DNA of 64,000 nt from contig JAFGGU010000005.1 in assembly GCA_016930375.1 (NCBI GenBank), forward strand, positions 50,806 to 114,805, written 5' to 3'. The DNA is from Bacteroidales bacterium. GTDB lineage: Bacteria; Bacteroidota; Bacteroidia; Bacteroidales; UBA10428. Under the pieces are notes generated by a model. The model did no database searches and had not been told where the DNA came from. It was given only the letters and a program-made list of their open reading frames with translations. This document shows positions 8,977-18,121 of the stretch, piece by piece. The translations under genes and the position numbers were made by a program. How positions within the stretch are numbered: position 1 is the stretch's first letter; each line of letters begins with the position of its first letter.

Positions 8977-10473
8977 CTTTCCAAACCTGTAATACAAATC
9001 ATTCCACCTCAATTCTTTCTTGATATCACTGATTGTGGTATTCTTTCCGATGTGGATAAATTCAATTCCCGCTATTTCTGCGAAGTCTTCGAGATACCGG
9101 GCGTCAACAGCCTGGCTGAACGCTGTGTGATGAGCGCCACCGGACAAAATCCAGGCTCCTGCCCCGGTTTTCAGATCGGGTTGGGGAACCCACATGGCCC
9201 TGGCCACAGGCAACTTGGGCATATCGGCATCCGCTTTCACGCAATCCACCGAATTAACGATCAACCGGAACCTTGTTCCGAGGTCAATTAAGCTGGCATT
9301 GATCGCAGGTCCCTCAGGAACGTTGAAAACCAGACGTGCCGGATCAGCTTTGCCTCCGATACCCAGGGGATGGACTTCCAATTTGGCTTTGCCCTTGCCA
9401 ATGGTAGGGCATATCTCAAGCATATGGGCGCCCAGCACTTTCATCCCTTTGGGATTGAGGTGATAGGTATAATCCTCCATGAAGGAGCAGCCGCCTTTGA
9501 GACCCTGCCCCATAACCTTAACGGCTCGCACCATGGCCGAATGTTTCCAGTCACCTTCGGCGCCAAATCCATAGCCATCGGCCATCAGCCGCTGGCTGGC
9601 CAGTCCCGGCAGCTGTGCCAAACCGTGAAGATCTTCAAAGGTGGTTGTAAATGCTCCAAAGCCACCATTTTTGAGGAAATTCTTCAGGGCAATCTCCAGG
9701 CGTGCCTGGTAACGGACGTTGGTATGGAACTCACCTCCCGGTTTCCCGGCCTTTGCCACCTCAAACACATCCATGTATTCCTTTACCAGCTTATCAATGT
9801 CTTTATCAGAAACCTCGTTGACAATCTTAACGAGGTCCCCCACTCCGTATCCGTAAACCGACATGCCGAATTTGATCTGGGCTTCCACCTTGTCGCCTTC
9901 GGTCACTGCCACCTCACGCATATTATCCCCAAAACGTGCCACCTTCAGGGTCTGAAAATCAAACCACGCAGCTGCAGCCCTTGCCCAGACGCTGATCTCC
10001 TCCTGTACATCATCTTCACCCCAGTGACCTACCACTACCTTACGGTTGACGTTCATGCGGCTCATGATGAATCCGTGTTCACGGTCACCATGTGCAGCCT
10101 GGTTCAGGTTCATAAAATCCATATCGATATCTGCCCAGGGCAGATCGCGGTTGAACTGAGTGTGCAGGTGCAATACCGGTTTATGCAGGATTTTCAATCC
10201 GTTGATCCACATTTTCGAGGGTGAAAAGGTGTGGCACCAGGTGATCACACCCATGCAGTTCTTGGCCACGTTGGCATCCTGAAAAGTGTTGAAGATCTCA
10301 GCAGGAGATTTAACAACCGGCTTAAACACTATATGTACCGGTATTTTTGCCGATTTATCCAGTGCTTTCACGATTTGCTGGGAATCAACGGCAACCTGTT
10401 TCAGGGTTTCCTCACCGTATAAATCCTGGCTTCCGGTGATAAACCAGACCTCGAGTTTCTTTAAATCAATCAT
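8974..10473 (-). CDS. araA: L-arabinose isomerase
   Basis: 499-residue cytoplasmic metal-dependent isomerase converting L-arabinose to L-ribulose, the first step of the pathway. Length equals the E. coli enzyme. The N-terminus [17 protein letters not shown], the segment [13 protein letters not shown] and the C-terminal [13 protein letters not shown] with its His pair are characteristic. Metal-ligand Glu residues sit in [10 protein letters not shown] and SFMEDYTYH. It is the last gene of the araR-transporter-araB-araD-araA operon, separated from araD by a 141-base gap that holds a tandem-word element. Confidence 0.98.
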   Translation of the reverse strand: MIDLKKLEVWFITGSQDLYGEETLKQVAVDSQQIVKALDKSAKIPVHIVFKPVVKSPAEIFNTFQDANVAKNCMGVITWCHTFSPSKMWINGLKILHKPVLHLHTQFNRDLPWADIDMDFMNLNQAAHGDREHGFIMSRMNVNRKVVVGHWGEDDVQEEISVWARAAAAWFDFQTLKVARFGDNMREVAVTEGDKVEAQIKFGMSVYGYGVGDLVKIVNEVSDKDIDKLVKEYMDVFEVAKAGKPGGEFHTNVRYQARLEIALKNFLKNGGFGAFTTTFEDLHGLAQLPGLASQRLMADGYGFGAEGDWKHSAMVRAVKVMGQGLKGGCSFMEDYTYHLNPKGMKVLGAHMLEICPTIGKGKAKLEVHPLGIGGKADPARLVFNVPEGPAINASLIDLGTRFRLIVNSVDCVKADADMPKLPVARAMWVPQPDLKTGAGAWILSGGAHHTAFSQAVDARYLEDFAEIAGIEFIHIGKNTTISDIKKELRWNDLYYRFGK

Positions 10474-10510
10474 GATTTCATTTGTTATTTTGGTTAATTA
10501 CTATCTTTTT

Positions 10511-10618
10511 ATAGGCTGTAGGCTGTAGGCTATAGGCAATAGGTCGCAGGTTCACACACACAACCAACACTCACACTCACACACCTATAGCCTAAACCCC
10601 TACAGCCTAAACCCCTAC
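10511..10618. repeat. Inverted tandem-word element (TAGGCTGTAGGCTATAGG)
   Basis: Plus strand: words ATAGGCTGTAGGC at 10511-10545, then an AC-rich loop with CACACA runs, then the complementary words CCTATAGCC and CCTACAGCCTAAACCCC at 10583-10617. The right end contains the araD stop (TAG, complement at 10615-10617). It lies inside the ara operon between araD and araA and could form a long hairpin in the mRNA. Confidence 0.85.
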
Positions 10619-11316
10619 TTCTGCCCATAATACGATCCCGGCCCGTGTTTCCTCTCATAATGCTTTCTGATGAGCGCTTCCTTCATCCTGGAAACCTTGG
10701 GTTGAATACGTTCCGTGAGACAGGCCGTTTTCGCCAGTTCCTCAAGCACTGCGCTGTTATACACGGCTTTTTCCGGTGATTTACCCCAGGTGAAAGGTCC
10801 GTGACTGCCCACGAGGATCATCTCGACCTCTTCATAGCTCAATTCCTTCCACTTCATACAGTTGATGATCTGGAATCCGGTCTCATGCTCATAATTACCC
10901 TGGATCATGTTATCTTCCATGGGAGGCGCACAGGGGATATCACAGGTCAGATGATCCGCATGGGAGGTGCCGTAAATCGGGATGTCCCTGAGACTTTGCG
11001 CCCATGCTGTGGCGTAGGTTGAATGGGTATGTGCAATTCCGCCGACAAGGGGCCATTCTTTGTACAACACGGCATGTGTAAGCGTATCCGAGGAAGGTCG
11101 CAAATCGCCTTCCACGGTCCTTCCCTTGAAATCAATAACCACCATTTTGTCAGGTGTCAGATCTTCATAAGGGACACCGCTCGGTTTGATGGCAAATACC
11201 CCGAGATTCCTGTCCACCGCGCTTACATTGCCAAAGGTAAATAGCACAAGCCCCAGCCGGGGAAGCTGCATGTTGGCATCATAAGCCGTCTGCCTTATCT
11301 GGGCAAATTTATCCAT
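10615..11316 (-). CDS. araD: L-ribulose-5-phosphate 4-epimerase
   Basis: 233-residue class II aldolase-fold enzyme giving D-xylulose 5-phosphate from L-ribulose 5-phosphate, the third step of arabinose catabolism. The zinc-binding His pair is visible in GGIAHTHSTYATAWAQ, with the further conserved GTSHADH and VGSHGPFTWGKSPE segments. The length equals that of known AraD (231-234). Its start follows the araB stop by 3 bases, so the two are translationally close. Family members acting on other sugar phosphates exist, but the araB/araA context settles the assignment. Confidence 0.97.
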   Translation of the reverse strand: MDKFAQIRQTAYDANMQLPRLGLVLFTFGNVSAVDRNLGVFAIKPSGVPYEDLTPDKMVVIDFKGRTVEGDLRPSSDTLTHAVLYKEWPLVGGIAHTHSTYATAWAQSLRDIPIYGTSHADHLTCDIPCAPPMEDNMIQGNYEHETGFQIINCMKWKELSYEEVEMILVGSHGPFTWGKSPEKAVYNSAVLEELAKTACLTERIQPKVSRMKEALIRKHYERKHGPGSYYGQK

Positions 11317-11319
11317 GCT

Positions 11320-12996
11320 TTATGGTTTACGGGAAAAATGTTCAACAAAGTCTCCTGCCTCACTGTATAAGGCATAGAGCCTGGCATAAGCCTCCGAATT
11401 TGCTTTTACGGGTTTATACTCCATCTCATAGCCGTTGCCCATAGCCTTTTGCGCATCGAGCACGGTTGGGTAGATACCAGCCACAGTGGCGGCAGCCATA
11501 GCAGTACCTAACGCACAAGCCTGTTCACTGCGGGCTACCAGGATGGGCATATTCAATACATCGGCAACCACCTGCATCACAAAGGGCGATTTTTTGGCAA
11601 CACCGCCCAGTGCCACAATTCCGTCAATGCGGATCCCTTCACTGATAAAACGGTCAACGATCTTTTTCGCGCCGAAGGCAGTGGCCTCCACCAGTGCCCT
11701 GAAAATGCGGGGAGCATCCGATCCCAGGTTGAGTCCGAATATCGCCCCTTTGAGCATCTGGTTGGCATCGGGAGTGCGCCGCCCGTTCATCCAGTCGAGG
11801 GCAACTATACCCGATTCGCCGATCGGTATCTTTTCCGCCTGTTTTGAAAGTTCCGGAATAATCTGGTCTGCGGTTTCATGAATAAGCTTATCTTTTGTGG
11901 CCTGATCAATCAGGGATGTTTTCCCCAGAATTTCCTCCACCGGCCATAGCAACAACTCCCGGAACCAGGCATATATATCGCCGAAAGCCGATTGTCCTGC
12001 TTCAAGTCCCATCATGCCGGGTATGATGGACCCATCCACCTGTCCGCATATCCCTCTCACAAGTTTATCCCCCACTTCCTCCATGGGAGCAATCAGCATA
12101 TCGCAGGTAGAGGTTCCCATAACCTTGCTCAGGTAATAGGGCTTGATTTCACCGCCAATGGCTCCCAGATGGGCGTCAAATGCACCGACCCCTACAACTA
12201 CGGTTTGTGGCAGGCCCAGTTTCCCGGCCCATTCATCAGTAAGGTTTCCAACCTTTACCTCACAGGTGTAGGTATCAGTAAACAGTCTTTCTCTCAAATC
12301 CTTCAGCAAAGGATCGAGCTTTGCCAGGAATTCTTCCGAAGGCAGGCCATTGAAGTCGGGATGCCACATGGCCTTGTGTCCCGCTGCGCAACGGCTGCGT
12401 TTAAGTGTCAGCGGATCGGTATGTCCCGTCAGAATGGCTGGTATCCAGTCGCAATGCTCCACCCAGGAGAAAGCGGCTTTCCTGACCTTTTCATCGGCGC
12501 GAAGCACATGAAGTACTTTGGCCCAGAACCACTCGGAGGAATAAACGCCACCTTCGTATTTTGTATAATCAATGCCTTTCCAGGACCGCGACAAAGCATT
12601 GATTTCATCGGCCTCCCGGGTGGCAGTGTGATCTTTCCATAGCACAAACATGGCATTGGGATTTTCTTCAAACCCAGGTAAAAGGGAAAGCGGGGTTCCG
12701 CTTCTGTCAACAGCTACGGGTGTGGAGCCGGTAGTATCCACCGAAATGGCCACCACCTCTCCGGCAACCTGTGCCGGACATTTGGCAAGAGCATTCGTGA
12801 TTGTCGCGGTGAGCCCTTCCAGGTAATCGAGCGGATGCTGCCGGAACTGGTTCTGTAAAGGATTACAGAACTTTCCTGCCTTCCAGCGGGGGTAATAAAA
12901 CACATCCGATGCAATTTCCTTACCGTTCCCGGCATCTGCGATGATCGAACGCACTGAATCGGTGCCGTAATCTACTCCTATGACGTATTTAGACAT
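11320..12996 (-). CDS. araB: Ribulokinase (FGGY family)
   Basis: 558-residue FGGY kinase phosphorylating L-ribulose with ATP. The ORF track starts at 13023, but the ATG at 12996 (MSKYVIGVDYGTDSVRS) gives the standard FGGY N-terminus and sits 1 base past the stop of the upstream transporter gene, which suggests translational coupling. The phosphate-1 loop GVDYGTDSVR, the central DWIPAILTGHTDP and the C-terminal GGVAKKSPFVMQVVADVLN match AraB. The length agrees with AraB (about 560) rather than xylulokinase (about 490). Confidence 0.96.
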   Translation of the reverse strand: MSKYVIGVDYGTDSVRSIIADAGNGKEIASDVFYYPRWKAGKFCNPLQNQFRQHPLDYLEGLTATITNALAKCPAQVAGEVVAISVDTTGSTPVAVDRSGTPLSLLPGFEENPNAMFVLWKDHTATREADEINALSRSWKGIDYTKYEGGVYSSEWFWAKVLHVLRADEKVRKAAFSWVEHCDWIPAILTGHTDPLTLKRSRCAAGHKAMWHPDFNGLPSEEFLAKLDPLLKDLRERLFTDTYTCEVKVGNLTDEWAGKLGLPQTVVVGVGAFDAHLGAIGGEIKPYYLSKVMGTSTCDMLIAPMEEVGDKLVRGICGQVDGSIIPGMMGLEAGQSAFGDIYAWFRELLLWPVEEILGKTSLIDQATKDKLIHETADQIIPELSKQAEKIPIGESGIVALDWMNGRRTPDANQMLKGAIFGLNLGSDAPRIFRALVEATAFGAKKIVDRFISEGIRIDGIVALGGVAKKSPFVMQVVADVLNMPILVARSEQACALGTAMAAATVAGIYPTVLDAQKAMGNGYEMEYKPVKANSEAYARLYALYSEAGDFVEHFSRKP

Positions 12997-12997
12997 T

Positions 12998-14872
12998 TTA
13001 CCAGAAATAAATATAGAATACAATAATGACCGATATGACGATAATGGTATGGATCACATCCCATTTATTCCAGCTGGCACGGGTAATGGCCTTGTCCTGA
13101 GCGGTTGCAGCCATCATGGTGTAGTTGAGCTGTTTTTCCGTGGGGGCTGTAGTAAACAGACTGACAAAAATAACCACAAGCAAACAGAATATAAACAGCA
13201 GTGAGGTGAATACATGTCCATTCACTGCAGCTATCTGATACAGGATTCCATATTGATCCGTGAGCATGGTATCCAGGCTTCCGGATACCTGGGAAAGCAG
13301 GTTATAGGCATGTTCCTTGCTTTCGGGAGTGATAACCGCCATGGATCCGGCAGCCTCCTTAACCGAGCCCGACATGGCATCGCCGACGGCCGGAAAGGTT
13401 TTCCCGATCTTATCGGAAAATGCCTGTATATTGGTTACCAGCAATTCCCTGGTATATTCAGTGACGGAATTTACTTTATTCATCAGTTTGTCAGCTTCGG
13501 TTACCAACGCTGCTTTCATCCCGACTGTAACATTGAGGAACAACCTGAACATGCCAATGGCAAATCCAAGGATCATACCCCATAAGGCAGCCTTAGCAGT
13601 TGTTCTTTTCCAGAATACACCCAAAAGAAATACAGTGGCGATAGCCGGAGCGAGTAATCCCTGCACCGCCTGAAGATATTCATAGAGAACCTTGCCGAGT
13701 CCAAGCATCACAGGTATCCATGCCACACCGAGGATCACCACAGCACCGGTAGCTATTCTACCCACAACCACCAGGTGTTGCTCGCTGGCTTTGGGTTTGA
13801 ATTTCTTATAAAAATCGCCTACAAACAAGGCGGCTGAGGAATTGAACAAGGAGGCCAGCGAACTCATCAGTGCTGCCAGCAATCCGCACACCACCACCCC
13901 TTTGAAACCGATCGGGAGTAACTGGGCTACCATGGCTGCAAAGGCGGAATCGCTCGAAGATACGTTCAGCAGGCCTTTCTGACTCAGGGCAAATGCGATC
14001 ATCCCGGGTATCAGGAATATAAATACGGGCAACAGTTTAAAGTAGCCTCCCAGGATGGCTCCTCTCCTGGCTTCACGCTGGTTTCGGCCCGACAACACAC
14101 GTTGAACAATGAACTGGTCGGTGCACCAGTACCAGAAACCAATGACCATAGAGGCAAGTATTACGCCCGGCCAGGGAAATTCGGGATCACTAATCGGACG
14201 GATCAGGTGCATATTGTCACCGGCAATGCGCTGCACTTCTCCCCAACCACCGACTTTAATCAGACCTATAATAAGAATGACTATGGATCCGATAAGCAGC
14301 ACCGGCGTTTGCAGAACCGATGTGTACATGACTGCTTTCATACCTCCAAGGATGGTGTAAATACCTGTGATGAGCACCAATCCTATGGCACTGATCCAGA
14401 AGAAGTCAATGCCCCACATCGATTCAATGCCGAACACCTCCTTAAACACCACCCCACCTGCGTAAACCGTAACAGCAACTTTGGTGAGCACATAGCTGAT
14501 CAGCGATATCATCGATAAAATTGACCGGGAAGCTGAGGAAAACCTGTGTTCAAGGAATTCCGGCATGGTGAAGATCTTGATCCGGTCATAAAAAGGAACA
14601 AATACCCAGCCCAGTAATAAAATCACCCATGCCTGGATTTCCCAGTGGGCCATGGCCATACCGCTAATAAAACCTGTTCCGGCAAGCCCGACGAGATGTT
14701 CCGAACCAATGTTGGATGCAAAAATGGAAGATCCAATGGATACCCAGCCTGCATTCTTTCCGGCAAGAAAATAATCCTTGGTGTCTTTCTCCCGCTGTAT
14801 AAATACCCATACGACAATACCGATGAGTGCGATAAAGAAGAGGGCGATTACGATCCAGTCGATTGTTGTCAT
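12998..14872 (-). CDS. Na+/solute symporter (SSS/SGLT family), probable L-arabinose importer
   Basis: 624-residue inner-membrane symporter with an N-terminal helix followed by the SSS core, including AGKNAGWVSIGSSIFASNIGSEHLVGLAGTG (sodium-site region), GLLAALMSSLASLFNSSAALF and about 14 helices. Position between araR and araB implies L-arabinose or a close pentose as substrate (inference). A hydrophilic segment of about 90 residues (roughly 450-545) interrupts the C-terminal helices and has no counterpart in shorter SGLT homologues I know; its role is unknown. The start codon at 14872 is preceded by an AT-rich repeat. Confidence 0.9.
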   Translation of the reverse strand: MTTIDWIVIALFFIALIGIVVWVFIQREKDTKDYFLAGKNAGWVSIGSSIFASNIGSEHLVGLAGTGFISGMAMAHWEIQAWVILLLGWVFVPFYDRIKIFTMPEFLEHRFSSASRSILSMISLISYVLTKVAVTVYAGGVVFKEVFGIESMWGIDFFWISAIGLVLITGIYTILGGMKAVMYTSVLQTPVLLIGSIVILIIGLIKVGGWGEVQRIAGDNMHLIRPISDPEFPWPGVILASMVIGFWYWCTDQFIVQRVLSGRNQREARRGAILGGYFKLLPVFIFLIPGMIAFALSQKGLLNVSSSDSAFAAMVAQLLPIGFKGVVVCGLLAALMSSLASLFNSSAALFVGDFYKKFKPKASEQHLVVVGRIATGAVVILGVAWIPVMLGLGKVLYEYLQAVQGLLAPAIATVFLLGVFWKRTTAKAALWGMILGFAIGMFRLFLNVTVGMKAALVTEADKLMNKVNSVTEYTRELLVTNIQAFSDKIGKTFPAVGDAMSGSVKEAAGSMAVITPESKEHAYNLLSQVSGSLDTMLTDQYGILYQIAAVNGHVFTSLLFIFCLLVVIFVSLFTTAPTEKQLNYTMMAATAQDKAITRASWNKWDVIHTIIVISVIIVFYIYFW

Positions 14873-14877
14873 GATGT

Positions 14878-14915
14878 TGGAATTATGAATTATAAATTAT
14901 GAATTAGCGTAAGGA
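14878..14915. repeat. AT-rich word repeat (AATTATGAATTAT)
   Basis: Short run of AATTATG/AATTATA words immediately upstream of the symporter start, in the gap between araR and the symporter. It resembles the other tandem-word intergenic repeats in position but is shorter and of low complexity. Nothing else is seen in this 94-base gap. Confidence 0.5.
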
Positions 14916-14966
14916 GTGAAGGGTAATGTGCAATGAGTCAGGCAAATAAACACAAGAACTAATAGC

Positions 14967-15653
14967 TTACGGGTTGGTTGGAACCAGCCCAACTTTCAAC
15001 CCCTGGTCAGGGATCAGCTGATACAAATAGGCCCCTTTCTTGGATTCCGATTTGTCCTTTTCCCCCGTATTGTGCAGGGCTCCCAGCGATAGGACCTTTT
15101 TACGGAAATTGCCGGCATCGATATCCCGCTGGAAGATGGCCTCATACAGTTTTTTCAGGTTGGTGAGCGTAAATACGTCTCCGAGCAATTCGGGACCGAT
15201 CAGCTCAGTTTCTGCTCTTTCCTGCAGGCGAAGGAGGGCCTTGTCAATCATTTCCCGATGGTCGAAGATCAGGTCCGGAAGGTTGGAGACAGGCCACCAT
15301 TGGGCGCCATGTTCACGAACCAGTTCGGTATCCTGCTGGTTGATCCTGATCAGGGCATAATAAGCCACGCTGATGACCCTGCCGGCAGGATCGCGGTCGG
15401 GCCGGGAAAAAGCATGTACCTGTTGCTGAAAGATGTTCACCAGACCGGTGGTATTGAAAAGTATCCTTCTGGCAGCATCGCCGAGTGTTTCATCCGGGTT
15501 CACAAAGCCTCCCAGGAGTGACCATTTGCCACGCGAAGGCTCAAATCCGCGTGGATACACCAGGACTTTCAACTCCGTGTTTTCGTATCCGAAAATCACA
15601 CAATCAACCGCCACATAGTGTTTTTCGTATTTATGGTAAATGTCTTGCTTCAT
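14967..15653 (-). CDS. araR: NUDIX-type transcriptional regulator AraR
   Basis: 228 residues: an N-terminal Nudix-fold domain (about 1-140) and a C-terminal winged-helix domain (about 150-228, with DVFTLTNLKKLYEAIFQRDIDAGNFRKKVLSLG). The Nudix box reads GGFVNPDETLGDAARRILFNTTGL: the catalytic RExxEExG Glu residues are replaced (RILFNTTG), so it should bind a ligand rather than hydrolyse one. This matches the known Bacteroidetes AraR family, repressors of arabinose genes relieved by L-arabinose. It heads the ara operon. A 17-bp inverted repeat lies 39 bases upstream of its start and is a candidate autoregulatory operator. Confidence 0.92.
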   Translation of the reverse strand: MKQDIYHKYEKHYVAVDCVIFGYENTELKVLVYPRGFEPSRGKWSLLGGFVNPDETLGDAARRILFNTTGLVNIFQQQVHAFSRPDRDPAGRVISVAYYALIRINQQDTELVREHGAQWWPVSNLPDLIFDHREMIDKALLRLQERAETELIGPELLGDVFTLTNLKKLYEAIFQRDIDAGNFRKKVLSLGALHNTGEKDKSESKKGAYLYQLIPDQGLKVGLVPTNP

Positions 15654-15691
15654 TGGATATAGGTGGTTGTGATTCCTGGATATAAATATAA

Positions 15692-15708
15692 AAAGTATTT
15701 TCTACTTT
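15692..15708. promoter_or_regulatory. Candidate AraR operator AAAGTATTTTCTACTTT
   Basis: Perfect 6-bp inverted repeat AAAGTA-n5-TACTTT in front of araR, overlapping a possible -7 element on the minus strand (TACTTTTT). A 16-of-17 match, AAAGTATTTTATACTTT, sits at 32539 in front of the PUL sigma factor. A second palindrome, TTATCT-TTC-AGATAA, lies at 15730-15744. AraR binding is inferred from position and symmetry only. Confidence 0.5.
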
Positions 15709-15745
15709 TAAAATGAAATGGTGAAAAATTTATCTTTCAGATAAG

Positions 15746-15907
15746 AAATAGTTGATTTCTGTAAACCCCAACAAGGGTTTTGGTGTCATACGAGAAGGAA
15801 AGAGATTGAAAAAACAGGGTTTTTTAAGTCAAGGTTAGTTAGTAGTCTGATTAAAGTAGTTTGTATGGGTTGAAAGTCACCGGAGTATTTCGGTGATTTT
15901 CTTTTTT
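15746..15907 (+). ncRNA. Possible small RNA ending in an intrinsic terminator
   Basis: No plus-strand gene lies here, yet the stretch ends in a good plus-strand terminator (stem 15873-15900, then CTTTTTT). It also contains a hairpin AAACCC-CAACAA-GGGTTT (15763-15780), and a weak -7 box, TATCTTTC at 15731, lies upstream. These would give an RNA of about 160 nt between araR and the lyxose operon. The 5' end is a guess and the element may only be a 3' hairpin of the minus-strand operon. Confidence 0.3.
15873..15907 (+). terminator. Intrinsic terminator-like hairpin
   Basis: AAAGTCACCG pairs with CGGTGATTTT (10 bp with one G-T) around an 8-base loop, and CTTTTTT follows on the plus strand. On the minus strand the same hairpin follows the broken mtlD-like gene but has no U tract. 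Confidence 0.6.
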
Positions 15908-16908
15908 AAATGGTTATTCCCTGCAACTTGCAGATGTGTTTGATCACAAACGCCAACCCTTTCTCTGCTTCGCGAAAGTACTGCTTATCTGCCGGATGGC
16001 AGTTGCCGTTTTCGTCCAATGCCCGGAATGAAATGGCGGCTTTCAGGGCATTCACAATCAGATCATACGGCTTATTAAGTATAACTGCTGCCCGGATGGG
16101 GGCAACCAGCCGGTCTTCAGGGCCCAGTTTCCGGTAAAGGTCACAACCTACCCTGAAGATGGTATCCCCCAGGGCTTTGTTTTGAAAACGGTGGAGCAGG
16201 TCTTCAATATGTGCTGCGAGTTGATCATCAGTGAATTCTCCGGGATAAAGCGCCCTTAAAATATCGGCCGACTGCAGCATGGTTGCCCGAGTGGTCTGAA
16301 ATACCTCACGATCCTGCAGTGCTTCATTCAGGTATACCCATTCCGGATTCTTTCCGAAACCCAGGTAAGCGGCCGTGGCATGCCCCAGGTTATGGATGAA
16401 CAGCTTGCGGTCGACCCAGGCCTTGATGTTATCTTTGGGTGCCAGATCGGGCACGTCGGGCACCGGGTTCTTAAATCCCTTTTTCGAAACGATCAGGGAA
16501 TTATAGGGCTCGGCAAATACCTGGAGCGGATCGTCTTCCAGATCCTTTTGCGTCATGATCGGCACCATTTTCCCGATGCTGGTTTCCACCAGTCCTACCA
16601 GGGCATTTAACGGAAAATCTGCCGGTAACAACCTTTTCAGTGCAGCTGAAAAATAATCATCCGCATTCCGCATATTCTCGGCGATGATGATATCGAGGGG
16701 CCATTCACCGAATTGTCGTCGTCGGTTAGGAAGCGACCTGGCAATCAATTGAAGTGCTGCAGGCAATCCTTGCTGGCCGACGGATCAGATCCTGATTAAT
16801 ATCCAAAAACACGACCTCATATCCTGAACGATTGAAAATCTGTCCGATAAACGACCGGCCGATCTTGCCCGCACCGAAAAGCACCAGTTTTTTCCTTGAT
16901 TCTTTCAT
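15906..16908 (-). pseudogene. Mannitol dehydrogenase-family gene, broken by deletion and frameshift
   Basis: Two ORFs in different frames together form a polyol dehydrogenase of the MtlD/mannitol-dehydrogenase family. 16726-16908 encodes the start of the NAD-binding Rossmann fold (LVLFGAGKIGRSFIG ... VVFLDINQDLI). 15906-16766 resumes at LIARSLPNRR...PLDIIIAENMRNADDYF and continues to a normal C-terminus with the catalytic K-x4-N-x2-H motif (RKLFIHNLGHATAAYLG). Compared with E. coli MtlD about 55-65 residues between these points are missing, and the frame changes near 16770-16785, so the cofactor domain is destroyed. The intact gene would oxidise a sugar alcohol phosphate or hexuronate-type substrate. 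It is the third gene of the lyxose isomerase-PfkB operon, starting 5 bases after the kinase stop. Confidence 0.8.
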
Positions 16909-16913
16909 TGTTT

Positions 16914-18119
16914 TCAGACAAGACCAACCTGCTTCAAATAATCCTTGTAATAGTCGTCCACCAGATTTTGCTTCTTACCAGGTGAACTTTCATCATAAGT
17001 GCCTCCATGGTAGAAACAGGCATAGCCTCCGGAAGCCACACCCAATGCGATGGCATCCATAAGGTCGGCTTTCTTCCCAGGTGTCTGGATCAATTGTTTG
17101 ACCAGGGAGGCTATCACCCCTCCCACAAAATTATCGCCACATCCGGTAGTGTCACCGGCTCTTTCCGTAATCTTTTTCAATTCATCGAGCACTTTGCTGG
17201 ATACCGGCAGTCCGGATGCGGCTATTTGACCAAACAACGGATTATCGGCAAAGAAATGCACGGGATTGGAGCCATGGGTGATAATGGCCGCTCCCACACC
17301 CCGTGACCGGAAAAAATCTATGGCGCGATCAACCACCCTGGTGCCGGTGAGCCGGAAGGCCTCCTCCATATCGGTCACCAGCAGGTCGATAAATCGATAA
17401 GTTTCAATGGAGTTCCCCAGTGGCCATGGCAAATGCGGATGCTGCTTCTCATTCAGAAAGTCATAAACGGTATTCACCATTGTAATGGCTCCATGCTGTT
17501 TGGCCTTTATCAGTAATTCGTGCAACGATCTGTGGATGTTGGGAACGAGGGCAGTTCCTCCGAAGACCACCAGATCACTCTGAAAGAATGATTCATCGAG
17601 ATCGTCCGGCATGAATTCCCAGGCTGCACCAATGTTGTTGATGAAAATGCGCTCGCCATGTCCCCCGTCGTAATCCGGATCCGACAGCACATCGGTAAAG
17701 GGGGTAAATTGTTTTCCTGTCTTGTACAATCCGATTTTCAGGGGTGTGGTTTTCAGTTTTTTATTGATAAAGGCGCCTCCCTGATCTGCTCCACTGCAGC
17801 CATAGAAGCGAACTTCGGCCGGAAATCCGTGCAACATTTGTGCCGCATGGATCAGGGACACGATGGAAGGCCCTCCGATATTAACGGCTATAGGAGGCTT
17901 CCCTCCGGTAATGTTATCCCGGACAAGGGCATAGGGTTTTTCCGAGAATTTCTCAAATTCTTCTGTAAATACAAGCTTTCCGGGTGATAATCCTCCATCG
18001 CCCGGTGTTTTTGAAAGAATTTTTAAAAAGGCAGGATTATTGAAATCCACCGGCTTGTAAAGATAGTCCAACAGGGCACAGCCTGTACCTGACACGGTAA
18101 AACTTTTTCCCGATGGCAT
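16914..18119 (-). CDS. PfkB-family carbohydrate kinase
   Basis: 401-residue ribokinase/PfkB-fold sugar kinase, longer than the usual 300-330. The ATP/anion-hole signature with the catalytic Asp is GDTTGCGDNFVGGV near residue 325; the substrate-side glycine motif is VNIGGPSIVSLIHAA. Its start is 2 bases past the stop of the lyxose isomerase gene, so it is probably translationally coupled and phosphorylates the ketose made by that isomerase (D-xylulose or D-fructose; inference). Ketohexokinase or another sugar specificity cannot be excluded. Confidence 0.85.
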   Translation of the reverse strand: MPSGKSFTVSGTGCALLDYLYKPVDFNNPAFLKILSKTPGDGGLSPGKLVFTEEFEKFSEKPYALVRDNITGGKPPIAVNIGGPSIVSLIHAAQMLHGFPAEVRFYGCSGADQGGAFINKKLKTTPLKIGLYKTGKQFTPFTDVLSDPDYDGGHGERIFINNIGAAWEFMPDDLDESFFQSDLVVFGGTALVPNIHRSLHELLIKAKQHGAITMVNTVYDFLNEKQHPHLPWPLGNSIETYRFIDLLVTDMEEAFRLTGTRVVDRAIDFFRSRGVGAAIITHGSNPVHFFADNPLFGQIAASGLPVSSKVLDELKKITERAGDTTGCGDNFVGGVIASLVKQLIQTPGKKADLMDAIALGVASGGYACFYHGGTYDESSPGKKQNLVDDYYKDYLKQVGLV

Positions 18120-18121
18120 AT

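Noticed and set aside
9370-10224. 284-aa plus-strand ORF
   Set aside because: Lies wholly antisense to araA, whose frame is fully explained by a known enzyme; no recognisable domain.
14967-15653. Nudix hydrolase for a nucleotide-sugar substrate
   Set aside because: The catalytic Nudix Glu residues are replaced and a winged-helix domain follows, as in the AraR/NrtR regulators.
16726-16908. Separate small 60-aa Rossmann protein
   Set aside because: Its sequence is the N-terminus of the broken mannitol-dehydrogenase-family gene that continues in another frame at 16766.
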